This document shows, one piece after another, positions 6,539-16,272 of a DNA stretch of 42,324 nt (the stretch's first letter is position 1; each line of letters begins with the position of its first letter). The stretch is from Bacteroidota bacterium (lineage in GTDB: Bacteria > Bacteroidota > Bacteroidia > Cytophagales > Cyclobacteriaceae), in the NCBI GenBank assembly GCA_023393375.1, contig JAEWLI010000184.1, positions 1 to 42,324 of the forward strand, given 5' to 3'. The notes beneath the pieces are model-generated. The model searched no databases, had not been told where the DNA came from, and was given only the letters and a program-made list of their open reading frames with translations. The position numbers and the translations under genes are program-made.

Positions 6539-9448
6539 ATGAAAATCAGACTTCTTATCACAGGCATCATCATTTTATCAGTTACATTAGGCTGGGGGCA
6601 ATCTTCCCTTGGTTATAGATACTTTGAGATGAATGAAATTTCATCCAAAGAACTTATTAAGAGCATCGGTAAAGACCCTGATGGATTTATCTGGTTGGCA
6701 ACAGACCAGGGCGTGCTACAGTATGATGGCAATGAAACAAAACTATTTTATAAGGAGATACCTACCCCTTATACCAAGGGATTTATCAAAACCCAATCAG
6801 GGAAATTTCTTGTTTTACATGATAATGGCATCAAAGAGATTATCAATAACCCAGATACAACTTATTTTAAGCCTTTTATTTACACACCAGATAAAAATCA
6901 AGAACAGACATTAAATTACCCCAAAGCCATATTTGAAGATAGTAAAGGAAATATTTGGGTAGGTGAATACAATGCATTGGTAAAAATAAACGATGCGGGT
7001 TTAAAACGATATGACCTTGGTGAGGGCTTTACTTCTATTAATTATCACCGTTCATTTTCTTTTACCGAAGACGCATTTGGCAATTTATGGATTGCACCAT
7101 TTAAAGGTAAATTACTGAGTTACAATAAGTTAACCGATTCTATTGAAACTGTTAATATAGATTATCCGATTTCACATGCTACCACCATTATTACAGTAAA
7201 GGGTGATCATATATTGATCGGAGGCCGGGAAGGTATTTTTAAAATCAAAGTCGATAGTGACAAAAACATTTCAGAACAGGAGTTTTTTACTGGCGTTCAG
7301 GATATAGCGTCAGCAATTAGCATAACTGATCGGGAAATTTTTATAGGTACCTGGAACAAAGGACTTTATCAATTGAACCTGACAACAAAATCCTTTCAAA
7401 AAATTGATGTAGTTTCTTTTAATGACATTCTTGGATTTGAATATGATTCGGAGGACCAAGAGTTATGGATTGCAGGAAGTGAAAATGTGGGGTTATTAAA
7501 AAAGGTTGGAATTTATGCGCTTGAAATGGTTGGAGCCACAAGAATCGAATCTGTAGATATTGATTCGAAAGGGGTGATCTACTATTCGGTGGGCGAGCAA
7601 ATATTGAAATTAAACAACAATAGAAGTGAAGCTGAAATGGTACTTTCTGCTGTAGACACCTATTTTGATAGAATTCTTCTAGAAAATGAGGTGATATGGA
7701 TCGGTGATGCGTTTGGAAGGATTTCACTTTATGACCTAAATCAAAAGCAGCTTCAAAATTTTCAGGAGGAATCAGGTTTTTCTATAAAACATATATTCAT
7801 CGATTCAAGGGGCTCAAAGTGGTTTTCCGGAAATCCGACTTCTATTACAAGAATTGATCAAAACCTGAACGTCAGGTACTATAATGTTAGAAATTCAGCA
7901 GTAATCAAAGAATCGCTATCCGGCAACCTGATATGTGGTGTATTAGGTGACGAGTCCATCCTCTATCAATATGATAAGGCGAGAGATATATTTCTTCCAA
8001 TGAAAATAGATATACCTGTCGACCGACCAGAAAGCATTCAGGTAGAAGATATTGCTTTTGATCATGAAGAAAACCTATATTTAGCTACAGATATTGGGTT
8101 GTTGAAAGTATCGTATAATAACGGCAGCTACCATAAAGCCGAAAGAATTACAATTGACGGATTTGATAATAATGAACCTGTAAGGGCATTGGCAATCAAT
8201 GGGGATTTCATTTGGTTGGCCAATTCTTACGGTCTGGCTATTTATCGGGATGGTGAAGCGATCATTTATACTACCGAAAATGGTTTGCCCTCCAAGATTC
8301 TCAAAGAGCGGGGTTTAAAAATTGATCCCCAAAATGGATTACTGGTCGCTACAGCTAAAGGATTGGCATTAGCAGATACAGAGCTCAACACATTCAGGGT
8401 GGCGTCAAAACCGATATTTAAATTTATTGATGTCAATGGTAAAAAATATAAAATCAACAGTCAGCAATCCGCGGTATTTCCGTATAATTCGAGGCTTCAG
8501 GCAGAATTTGTGACTCTTTTTTTCCCGGGATCAGATATTGTGTATCAAACGCGGATTCTGGGTCTTCAAGACGAATGGACAAAAGCTTCATCAAATTACA
8601 ACATCTCTGTATTAGGATTTCCTGAAGGCACTTACACACTTGAGATCCGTGCCAGAAATGGCGGATTTCAATGGAGTGAGCCCCTCCGGTTTAGTTTCGA
8701 AATCAAGCCTCCTTGGTTCAGGACTTGGTGGGCTTATCTGTTGTTTCTGATCATCTTATCAGTTTTCACCTACATTTCTGTTAAGTTTTACAATCAACAC
8801 CTCATCAGGCAGAAAAGGAAACTGCAAAAGGTAATAGAAGACAGAACGGAAGAAATCAACCGGCAAAAGAATGAAATTATAGAACAAAAGAACAAAATCA
8901 TTCGGCAGAAAGAAGAACTTTTGGAGAAAAACAAAGTGGTATATGAGTCACAACACGCGCTCACGGAAGCCGATCTAAAATTCCTGCATTTGAAGGAAAA
9001 GCAGTTGCAGGATCAGATTGATTTTAAGAATAAACAAATTACCACTCATACCCTGAATATACTTCAAAAGAATACCACACTTAGGGATTTGAGGAATAAA
9101 TTGGAAGTAATAGTAAAATCCCCAAATGGAACGGTGCATAATGAATTAAAGAAATCCCTCAGGCTGATTGATGACAGTTTTAAACTGGATAAGGACTGGG
9201 AAGATTTCAAGTTGTATTTCGAACAAGTATATACCGGGTTCTATGCAAAGTTAAAAATCAATTATCCGGATCTTACCACCCAGGAACTGAGGCATTGTGC
9301 TTTGATTCGCTTGAACCTGAATCTTTCAGAATGTGCTTCCATATTAGGTATTTCCACCGACAGCATTAAGGTATCACGTACCAGGCTAAGAAAAAAACTG
9401 AATATCCCCAACAATGGAAGTCTCAGTGATTTTATTATGGGTATTTAG
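6539..9448 (+). CDS. Propeller/Y_Y_Y membrane sensor with LuxR-type HTH (SusR-like)
   Basis: Starting at the ATG after a strong SD gives 969 residues. A signal peptide (LLITGIIILSVTLGWGQ) leads into a long periplasmic part of repeated blocks such as GFIWLATDQGVLQYDG and NIWVGEYNALVKI, the pattern of two-component-regulator propeller repeats. A Y_Y_Y domain (about 650-725), one membrane segment (WWAYLLFLIILSVFTYISV, about 730-751) and a Q/K/E-rich coiled coil (about 755-815) follow. The C-terminal helix-turn-helix (about 911-956) includes LSECASILGISTDSIKVSR. There is no kinase or receiver domain, so it is a one-protein transmembrane regulator. This is the architecture reported for SusR of Bacteroides, which activates starch genes. 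Control of the locus at 13299 is inferred; three unrelated genes lie between. Confidence 0.88.
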   Translation: MKIRLLITGIIILSVTLGWGQSSLGYRYFEMNEISSKELIKSIGKDPDGFIWLATDQGVLQYDGNETKLFYKEIPTPYTKGFIKTQSGKFLVLHDNGIKEIINNPDTTYFKPFIYTPDKNQEQTLNYPKAIFEDSKGNIWVGEYNALVKINDAGLKRYDLGEGFTSINYHRSFSFTEDAFGNLWIAPFKGKLLSYNKLTDSIETVNIDYPISHATTIITVKGDHILIGGREGIFKIKVDSDKNISEQEFFTGVQDIASAISITDREIFIGTWNKGLYQLNLTTKSFQKIDVVSFNDILGFEYDSEDQELWIAGSENVGLLKKVGIYALEMVGATRIESVDIDSKGVIYYSVGEQILKLNNNRSEAEMVLSAVDTYFDRILLENEVIWIGDAFGRISLYDLNQKQLQNFQEESGFSIKHIFIDSRGSKWFSGNPTSITRIDQNLNVRYYNVRNSAVIKESLSGNLICGVLGDESILYQYDKARDIFLPMKIDIPVDRPESIQVEDIAFDHEENLYLATDIGLLKVSYNNGSYHKAERITIDGFDNNEPVRALAINGDFIWLANSYGLAIYRDGEAIIYTTENGLPSKILKERGLKIDPQNGLLVATAKGLALADTELNTFRVASKPIFKFIDVNGKKYKINSQQSAVFPYNSRLQAEFVTLFFPGSDIVYQTRILGLQDEWTKASSNYNISVLGFPEGTYTLEIRARNGGFQWSEPLRFSFEIKPPWFRTWWAYLLFLIILSVFTYISVKFYNQHLIRQKRKLQKVIEDRTEEINRQKNEIIEQKNKIIRQKEELLEKNKVVYESQHALTEADLKFLHLKEKQLQDQIDFKNKQITTHTLNILQKNTTLRDLRNKLEVIVKSPNGTVHNELKKSLRLIDDSFKLDKDWEDFKLYFEQVYTGFYAKLKINYPDLTTQELRHCALIRLNLNLSECASILGISTDSIKVSRTRLRKKLNIPNNGSLSDFIMGI

Positions 9449-9638
9449 GGAAATGATCAGGAGTAATGCTTCAATAAATATCCATCGTTCACCCTCGCCT
9501 CATTTAAAGCTGATTCACTTTTATTGCCCTAAAAATAATCGTAAATCGTCATTCAGAATTCTTCATTAACAAATCGGAATTTCTGAGTTTTTCTGGTTCT
9601 GTTCTTTTTTGTTAATCAATAGTATTAACAGAGGCATT

Positions 9639-10955
9639 TTACTGTTCAATCTCCAGTAGTTTCAGATCGAAATAGTTGCTTTTATTAAGTTCCTTAACCA
9701 CATCATTCAAACAAGCCCTTTCTAATGCCGATGAAATACCCTTATTCCCAGCATCCAGTACAGATTTAGCATGAGCAATTATGCAATTTTTGTTTTCCAA
9801 AATTTTGTCATAAAGATAGAGATTACCAACCACCTTTAAAATATGGCATAAAATCAAATAATCCTTTTTCCCATAAGAGGCTATTGGGCCCAAAGTCAAG
9901 TTGATCATTGTGGAAAAACTGTGCCTTTTTAAAATTATTATCGCTTTCCCATCTTCCCCTTTAATACTGATTTTTGTCTCATGATCCATATAGATGGCTA
10001 GCAGCTCGGAAAGATAATCTAAACAAATTATGGCTATACCCGGGTCGTTTATACCAGGGCTCAGTGCTTTAACGGCTACTTCCCTAAGTTGTCTAAAGCC
10101 ATAAAAATAATTCTCTTGTACATTTTCACCAGAAAAGATATTAAATGAGCCCCTGATCATATTTAATAGTTTTATATCATCCACTTTTTTATTGAGGCAG
10201 AAAAGTAGGTATTCATTATGGAGATAATCACCATAGTAGGGAATTACTTTCAGCACTAAGCTTCTTGATTTCAAAATTTTAAGTAATCTTTTAATTGCTA
10301 TACTTTGAAAATAGCCGCCTTCATCTGCCTTATAGAAATACCAATCTTGATTGTCAGGGTCAATTTCCTGATGATAGTTATTGTTTTCTAAAAGAACTCT
10401 TCGGGATCTTAAAAAAATACTTTCTACAATGTTGTTTATTCTTACCGAATTGGATATGTTTTCAATAAACAAAATAAATAATCCAATACAAACTACCATT
10501 AATATGATACTTGTAAAAAGATTAAAATGAGGTACTTCTCCAAAATTTTCATCACCCCTCACCTGAGACAAACCAATTATTATAAAAATAATGGTGCCTA
10601 TGTAAATACCTAAAATGATCTGGTTCACCCTTTTGTTGATAAACCCTTCAATCACTTTTGGGGAATAGTTGGAAGCGGATTGATTTACCACCACCATCAC
10701 CATTGAGAAACTGAAAACAGTTAAAGATATGATGCCTGCCAACAAAGCAGCCAAAAGTGCCCGTGCTGTATCAGGTTCTTGAAGCTGAATAAAATTTAGA
10801 GCGGCCAGGATTTCAGTTCCTAATTCTGTTTGTTGAATGGCTATCAATGCAAAAGCAAATAAAACCAAACCTGTGGAGATTATGGTGGGCAAAAAACCAA
10901 TACCATTTATAATTTGCTTATATGACCTTTGTACCGTTGCAAATATATTATTCAT
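9639..10955 (-). CDS. DUF2254 membrane protein
   Basis: A 438-residue protein with four N-terminal membrane segments (about 24-41, 64-88, 112-130 and 145-166) and a soluble C-terminal part of about 260 residues. Features typical of DUF2254 are the NQSASNYSPKVIEGFINKRV loop after the second membrane segment and ALSPGINDPGIAIICLD in the soluble part. The family's biochemical role is not established. It is transcribed against the sensor gene upstream and divergent from the IPT lipoprotein at 11186, with 230 bp between them. No operon partner is evident. Confidence 0.85.
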   Translation of the reverse strand: MNNIFATVQRSYKQIINGIGFLPTIISTGLVLFAFALIAIQQTELGTEILAALNFIQLQEPDTARALLAALLAGIISLTVFSFSMVMVVVNQSASNYSPKVIEGFINKRVNQIILGIYIGTIIFIIIGLSQVRGDENFGEVPHFNLFTSIILMVVCIGLFILFIENISNSVRINNIVESIFLRSRRVLLENNNYHQEIDPDNQDWYFYKADEGGYFQSIAIKRLLKILKSRSLVLKVIPYYGDYLHNEYLLFCLNKKVDDIKLLNMIRGSFNIFSGENVQENYFYGFRQLREVAVKALSPGINDPGIAIICLDYLSELLAIYMDHETKISIKGEDGKAIIILKRHSFSTMINLTLGPIASYGKKDYLILCHILKVVGNLYLYDKILENKNCIIAHAKSVLDAGNKGISSALERACLNDVVKELNKSNYFDLKLLEIEQ

Positions 10956-11185
10956 TGATAATCAACAGGCAGTGATTAAAAATGTTAAAATAATCATTGA
11001 CTAAAGATGTAGTGGTGCTGTTTCATGACAATCGGTAAAAAATGAGATGTAGACTAATATAACAAGCTGGTGCCATCCGCGCACCTTCTAACATCATAAA
11101 CCTGGATAAGTGTACAATGTCTTGCGTAATTAATATATTTTTAATATTTTAGTCTAAACATTATATTGTACAACAAAATATTGAC

Positions 11186-12010
11186 ATGAAAAATCATTAT
11201 CCATTTAGTCAACTCCTGTTGGTCCTTCTTTTAGTTTTGTTCAATTCCTGTAGCAAGGATCAGGAAGCAACTCCAGAAGATCATCAAATTGAAATATCAG
11301 AAATTACACCACTGCGCGGTATTGCCGGTACAAGAGTGACCATAAAGGGAAGTGGTTTTAGTACAGAAGCCTCTGATAATATCGTGAAATTTAACAATAA
11401 AGTAGCATCTGTGGTCACAGCATCTGAAACTGTGTTGACAACAGAAGTGCCTGATGGTGCAGGAACAGGGCGTGTGGTCGTGCAAGTGGGAAAATCAACT
11501 GCCACAGGGCCTGAATTTACCTATCTGACTGAGCTCGAAGTATTCAAAAAGTATTACATAAGGTTCAAAGCCAATGGCGTTTGGAAACATTTCGAAGTAA
11601 ATGAACCTGGCCATAGTTCATGTGGAGATTGCGCCTGCATCAGTCTGCCACCGTTGGATAATACCAATTTTGCTTCCCTTAATATCTGCAATTCCGAAAA
11701 TAATTGGGTAACAGCCGCTGATATTCAGAGCTGGGACAAAAAATCAATTGGTATTGAATCAGGACAGGGTTTCCCAGAAGCTGAATTTTATTATGGAGAA
11801 GGAGAAAAGGCATATTTTTCAGAGTATGTTACCAATCAAACCAATAGCTGGATCCAAATTTTAACAGTTGAAAATGACATCTCTATGTATTATGCCAAAG
11901 CTTTTAGAGTTACTGGAACATTCCAATGCAAAGTTGCGCAATATGATGACGATGAGGAAATTGCTATCACAGAAGGTAGTTTTGTCATTAGACTTACCGA
12001 AGATTGGTAA
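11186..12010 (+). CDS. IPT/TIG-domain lipoprotein
   Basis: A 274-residue lipoprotein with a hydrophobic leader and the lipobox LFNSC (C22). One IPT/TIG immunoglobulin-like domain (about 36-112) shows the hallmark pattern ISEITPLRGIAGTRVTIKGSGF ending in GPEFTYL, with the central stretch typical of the fold. The C-terminal 160 residues are a beta-rich domain I do not recognise, with a cysteine cluster CGDCAC near residue 147. IPT domains occur in Bacteroidota surface glycan-binding lipoproteins, including SusE-position proteins. Its location 1.3 kb upstream of susC makes a carbohydrate-related role possible but unproven. It converges tightly (17 bp) with the peptidase gene on the other strand. 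Confidence 0.75.
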   Translation: MKNHYPFSQLLLVLLLVLFNSCSKDQEATPEDHQIEISEITPLRGIAGTRVTIKGSGFSTEASDNIVKFNNKVASVVTASETVLTTEVPDGAGTGRVVVQVGKSTATGPEFTYLTELEVFKKYYIRFKANGVWKHFEVNEPGHSSCGDCACISLPPLDNTNFASLNICNSENNWVTAADIQSWDKKSIGIESGQGFPEAEFYYGEGEKAYFSEYVTNQTNSWIQILTVENDISMYYAKAFRVTGTFQCKVAQYDDDEEIAITEGSFVIRLTEDW

Positions 12011-12027
12011 ATGATCCTGATGATCTG

Positions 12028-12870
12028 CTATTTTGAAATTTCAATTGTAATGCCTTTTGAAATTTTCAAAGGATCTTGTAGCAATATCATAGTCAAAAGA
12101 TCATATAGCCCGGAATTGTATGCTTTGAATAAACCTGGCCTTTCAAAAAAATTCTCTATTGAAACTGCAAAGAATTCTGAACGGTTGGTAGCAGCATACG
12201 GACGGAAAAAATCTGAGCCCTGATATCGTATTTTCTCCATTTTTTTTCTGGCAGCTACATCAAAAGCCTTTAAAGCTTCGAAATCAATAAAATCATATTC
12301 AAAATTGACAATGGAGTTCTCAAGTTGAAGTGCATGTGCCATTTCATGCAAACCTAAATTTCTACCATCAGTGCCATTTTCATAACCTTTTTGAAAGTTT
12401 TCCCAAGACAGCACGATAAAACCTTTGCTATTTACCTCACCCTGATGATAGAGGCGGGTAATATTGGAATAATATTGATCGGGATATACCAATATTCGCC
12501 AGAAATACTCGAAATATACCGATGGGTAACCAAATGTGATCTGAATTGCAGATGCGGCAATTAAAGCTTTCATTTCAGGTGTAACTGTATTTAAATCCCC
12601 ACGGGGTACAAAAACCTTCTTATTGATAAACTTTTGTACCCTTCTTTCGAAAAGTTTTTTATCTGCTACATTCAAGCTTTGATAGTAAGAAAACCTGGCT
12701 TCAATTGGCAATTTATACTCAGGTTGCAATTCCTGGAATAGAAAATGTTTGTTAATGATATTTCGAGAGTGATATTTAAAGAACAAGCTGAAGGTATCAA
12801 AGAATACTTTTACTATCCAAATGACAAGTACGAGCAATGCAATAGCGGGTATCAGATAATTTAAATACAT
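12028..12870 (-). CDS. mtfA: MtfA-like zinc-dependent peptidase (M90 family)
   Basis: A 280-residue protein with one N-terminal membrane anchor (about 5-25) and a cytosolic-type metallopeptidase domain. The zinc motif HEMAH is at 175-179 (H175, E176, H179), within LGLHEMAHALQLE, which is diagnostic of the MtfA family. The preceding VLSWENFQKGYENGTDGRN segment and the later SEFFAVSIENFFERP (probable third zinc ligand region) also fit. In E. coli, MtfA interacts with the glucose-PTS repressor Mlc. Bacteroidota versions carry a membrane anchor and have no defined role. The family is certain; the gene symbol is by homology. Confidence 0.85.
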   Translation of the reverse strand: MYLNYLIPAIALLVLVIWIVKVFFDTFSLFFKYHSRNIINKHFLFQELQPEYKLPIEARFSYYQSLNVADKKLFERRVQKFINKKVFVPRGDLNTVTPEMKALIAASAIQITFGYPSVYFEYFWRILVYPDQYYSNITRLYHQGEVNSKGFIVLSWENFQKGYENGTDGRNLGLHEMAHALQLENSIVNFEYDFIDFEALKAFDVAARKKMEKIRYQGSDFFRPYAATNRSEFFAVSIENFFERPGLFKAYNSGLYDLLTMILLQDPLKISKGITIEISK

Positions 12871-13030
12871 ATAGAGGGATATATGTGCAATTTATGTTTT
12901 TGGCTGGAAAACTCATAATTAACTTGTATTTAAAAATGAAAAGAAATCATATGATAAAGTTATTTCGGTTATCAGCAGGTTAATCGTCTGATATTCACTC
13001 ATATATTATTTACTAAATATTGACTCCATA

Positions 13031-13073
13031 TTAACCCTTTTATTTTTATCTGTTAACCTTTTGCTAACCTTTA
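13031..13073 (+). promoter_or_regulatory. Phased direct repeats upstream of susC
   Basis: TTAACCCTTT (13031), TTAACCTTTT (13053) and CTAACCTTTA (13064) are three near-identical 10-mers in the same orientation. Their starts are 22 and 11 bp apart, two and one helical turns, so they sit on one face of the DNA. This is the usual layout of iterated activator sites. The likely binder would be the HTH sensor at 6539. The function is inferred. Confidence 0.45.
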
Positions 13074-13172
13074 TAATCAATTTTAAACCATTCTAAAGGC
13101 ATTTTTGAGCGAAACGAATGAATATAAAGACAATCCGGGTTTTACTTTGATAACAAATTGTTCAGCAATTTT

Positions 13173-13204
13173 CTTGAAAATCATAGGTTAGTGTTTCACA
13201 TTTG
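13173..13204 (+). promoter_or_regulatory. Possible susC promoter (weak match)
   Basis: CTTG (13173-13176), 20 bp, then CACATTTG (13197-13204) resembles the Bacteroidota -33 TTTG and -7 TAnnTTTG pair with one mismatch in each. It would give a leader of roughly 90 nt. Weak promoters are common where an activator is required. Confidence 0.25.
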
Positions 13205-13298
13205 TTTGTGTAATCAGTTATTAAAATTATAATTAAGACCTGATAATATATAAGTGTTTTAACGGATTAATAAAAAAGTACCTAATAAATCTAATTTT

Positions 13299-16259
13299 AT
13301 GAAAAACCTATACAATGTATTTAAGTTAGGCTTTCTGATTGTTTTCCTCGGTGTTGGTTATTCTTCCATTGCCCAGGAAAGAACAGTTTCAGGTAAAGTC
13401 GTTGATGCGGCTGAAGGCGCAGCAATTCCGGGAGTAAATATTATGGTAAAAGGAAAAACCACGGGAGCTGTTACTAATGTAGATGGAGAATATCAGTTGC
13501 AGGTTTTGCCTGAGGATGTACTTGTATTCTCATTCGTTGGCTATCTCACCGAAGAGGTAGCTGTAGGCAACCAGTCCATCATTAATGTACGGTTGGCTTC
13601 CAACATTCATCAATTACAAGAAATTGTGGTGATTGGTTATGGAGAAGTGAGGAGAGAAGATGCCACTGGATCAGTTACGGCCATAAGAGCTGATGAGATC
13701 AACAGAGGTGCTCCTATTACACCCGAAGAAATTATGCAAGGAAGAATGGCAGGTGTGCAAATCACCACTGCTGGTGGACAACCTGGTTCCAGTGCACAGA
13801 TCAGAATTCGTGGTGGCTCATCTTTATCCGCTAGTAACAATCCATTGATCGTGATCGATGGTGTACCTGTTGACACGGAAGGGATTTCTGGCATGGGCAA
13901 TCCTTTAAGTTCTATTCACCCAAATGATATTGAAACTTTTACCGTGTTAAAAGATGCCTCTGCCACTGCTATTTATGGCTCTAGAGCATCAAATGGTGTA
14001 ATCATTATCACAACAAAAAAAGGTTTGACAGGAAAGCCAATTAATGTGAATTACAATGGTTTTATGACATTTAATAGCATAGATAAAAAAATCGATGTGC
14101 TTCCGGTTGATGAATTCAGAGAATTTATAGCAGAAAATCATCCAAATGCGGTTCCATTATTGGGAAATGCCAATACTGACTGGCAAGAAGAGATTTTCCG
14201 AAATTCTATCGGTCAGGATCACCACTTGAGTGTAACTGGAGCTTTTAATAATCTTCCTTATAGAGCTTCGGTGGGCTACACTGATCAGGATGGAATTTTG
14301 AAAACTTCCAATTTCAAAAGATTTACCGGCTCTATCGGTATTAATCCAAAGTTTTTGAATAATACCTTGAGTGTTGATCTTAATCTAAAAGGTGTTTACA
14401 ATAAGAATAGATTTGCAGATCAGGGAGCAATTGGTGCTGCTATTCAATTTGATCCTACTCAACCTATTTATAATGAATCCGGTGATTATGGTGGATGGTA
14501 TACTTGGATGTCAGGTGAAAACCCCAGCACGGTGGCAATTCCAAATCCCATGAGCCAGTTATATGACCGATCAGACAGATCTACTGTAAAAAGAAGTATC
14601 GGCAACCTTCATTTAGAATATCAACTGCCATTTTTACCTGAACTAAAAGCCAATTATAATATTGGTTATGATTATTCTTCCAGTGAAGGCATGGTTATCG
14701 TGGCCGAAAATTCCAATTTTTCATGGACCGCATTAGATCGTTCGGGTGGAAGCTTCCGACCTTATTCACAATCAAAAGAAAACGTGGTTATGGACTTCTA
14801 CCTGAATTATAATAAAGAAATCCCTGCCATCTTAAGTAAAATTGATGTGACAGCGGGCTATGCCGAACAACATTTTGGCAGAAAAGAATTTAATTTTGAG
14901 TCTACTGCCAACAGAGAAACAATATTAAGAGATACTGTCAATTACAAAACAGAAAACAACCTTAGGTCTGTATTCGGGCGGTTGAATTACACGTTTCTAG
15001 ATCGTTATTTGCTAACTTTTACTTTACGTCAGGATGGCACTTCCAGATTTCATAAAGATAGTAGATGGGGTACTTTTCCATCAGCAGCAGTGGCTTGGCA
15101 AATCGCAAAAGAACCCTGGATGAACGATTCAAAGCTATTTTCTGACCTTAAATTGAGAATAGGTTATGGTATTACTGGTCAACAAAACATTAATCAGGGT
15201 GATTACCCCTATTTGGCCAGATACACTTATGGAGAAAATAATGTGCGGTATTTGTTTGGCAATACTTGGTACAATACCCTGCGTGCAGAAGGTTATAATC
15301 AAAATTTAAAATGGGAAGAAACAACCACTTACAATGCCGGACTCGATTATGGCTTTTTCGATGATCGACTGACCGGTTCTATTGATGTTTATTATCGTAA
15401 AACCACGGATTTGCTAAATTTAATCCCTGTGGCGGCTGGAACCAATTTTACCAACGAATTACTCACCAATATAGGTGATTTGGAAAATCGTGGGGTAGAA
15501 TTTTCGATATTTGGCCGACCAATTGAAACTGGGAATGTATCCTGGGAAGTTGGCTTTAATGCTACATATAACAAAAATGAGATTACAAAACTTACAGTAA
15601 CTGACAATGAAGATTATCAGGGTGTATTTGTCGGGGAAGTAAGTGGTGGTACTGGTAATACAATACAGATCCACAGCCTGAATCATCCCGCTTATACTTT
15701 CTTCGTATACGAACAGGCATATAATGAAGATGGAAGGCCAATCGAAGGATTATATGTGGACAGGAATGGGGATGGACAAATAACAGGTGATGATAGATAT
15801 CATTATAAGAAACCATCATCAGATGTATTTATGGGATTCCATTCAAAACTCATTATTAAGGATCTTGATTTTAGTTTTTCAGGTCGTGCCAATATAGGCA
15901 ATTATGTTTATAACAATGTTTCTTCTTCAGCAGGATTTATCTCTAATGCATTTGTTAATGGGTTCATTTTAAATATGGTTGAAGATATCAACCACACCCA
16001 ATTCAGAAATGCCCAATACCTGTCTGATTATTATATCAGAAACGGATCTTTTGCCAGGATCGATAACATCACCTTGGGGTATACCTTCAAAGAAATTTTA
16101 GGAAATCCCTTGAATGCAAGATTCTATGCTACAGTGCAAAATGCATTCCTATTTACCAACTACAAAGGTTTAGATCCTGAAGTGACTGAAGGTAGAGATA
16201 ATAATGTGTATCCAAGACCAAGAGTTTTCCTGGTTGGTGTAAACTTAAACTTATTCTAA
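13299..16259 (+). CDS. susC: SusC-like TonB-dependent outer-membrane transporter
   Basis: A 986-residue SusC/RagA protein. It has a signal peptide (about 1-25), a carboxypeptidase-D-like regulatory domain (about 29-100, GVNIMVKGKTTGAVTNVDGEY type), a TonB-box region QEIVVIGYG (107-115), a plug domain (about 118-235, with RIRGGSSLSASNNPLIVIDG features) and a 22-strand barrel ending in VFLVGVNLNLF with the expected terminal phenylalanine. It imports malto-oligosaccharides through the outer membrane using TonB energy, with the SusD partner as the lid. susD follows 13 bp downstream. The substrate is inferred from the amylase and glucosidase genes in the same locus. Confidence 0.95.
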   Translation: MKNLYNVFKLGFLIVFLGVGYSSIAQERTVSGKVVDAAEGAAIPGVNIMVKGKTTGAVTNVDGEYQLQVLPEDVLVFSFVGYLTEEVAVGNQSIINVRLASNIHQLQEIVVIGYGEVRREDATGSVTAIRADEINRGAPITPEEIMQGRMAGVQITTAGGQPGSSAQIRIRGGSSLSASNNPLIVIDGVPVDTEGISGMGNPLSSIHPNDIETFTVLKDASATAIYGSRASNGVIIITTKKGLTGKPINVNYNGFMTFNSIDKKIDVLPVDEFREFIAENHPNAVPLLGNANTDWQEEIFRNSIGQDHHLSVTGAFNNLPYRASVGYTDQDGILKTSNFKRFTGSIGINPKFLNNTLSVDLNLKGVYNKNRFADQGAIGAAIQFDPTQPIYNESGDYGGWYTWMSGENPSTVAIPNPMSQLYDRSDRSTVKRSIGNLHLEYQLPFLPELKANYNIGYDYSSSEGMVIVAENSNFSWTALDRSGGSFRPYSQSKENVVMDFYLNYNKEIPAILSKIDVTAGYAEQHFGRKEFNFESTANRETILRDTVNYKTENNLRSVFGRLNYTFLDRYLLTFTLRQDGTSRFHKDSRWGTFPSAAVAWQIAKEPWMNDSKLFSDLKLRIGYGITGQQNINQGDYPYLARYTYGENNVRYLFGNTWYNTLRAEGYNQNLKWEETTTYNAGLDYGFFDDRLTGSIDVYYRKTTDLLNLIPVAAGTNFTNELLTNIGDLENRGVEFSIFGRPIETGNVSWEVGFNATYNKNEITKLTVTDNEDYQGVFVGEVSGGTGNTIQIHSLNHPAYTFFVYEQAYNEDGRPIEGLYVDRNGDGQITGDDRYHYKKPSSDVFMGFHSKLIIKDLDFSFSGRANIGNYVYNNVSSSAGFISNAFVNGFILNMVEDINHTQFRNAQYLSDYYIRNGSFARIDNITLGYTFKEILGNPLNARFYATVQNAFLFTNYKGLDPEVTEGRDNNVYPRPRVFLVGVNLNLF

Positions 16260-16272
16260 AATTATACGAGTC

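Larger units (their letters stand above)
12871..13298 (+). other. susC upstream regulatory region
   Basis: 428 bp without a gene, separating the divergent peptidase gene from susC. It contains three phased TTAACC-type repeats (13031-13073), a weak promoter-like pair (13173-13204) and an A/T-rich leader of about 90 bp. No coding potential is seen. Confidence 0.6.

Noticed and set aside
12011..12223. Open frame after the IPT lipoprotein
   Set aside because: It overlaps the MtfA-like gene on the other strand, and is a shadow of it.
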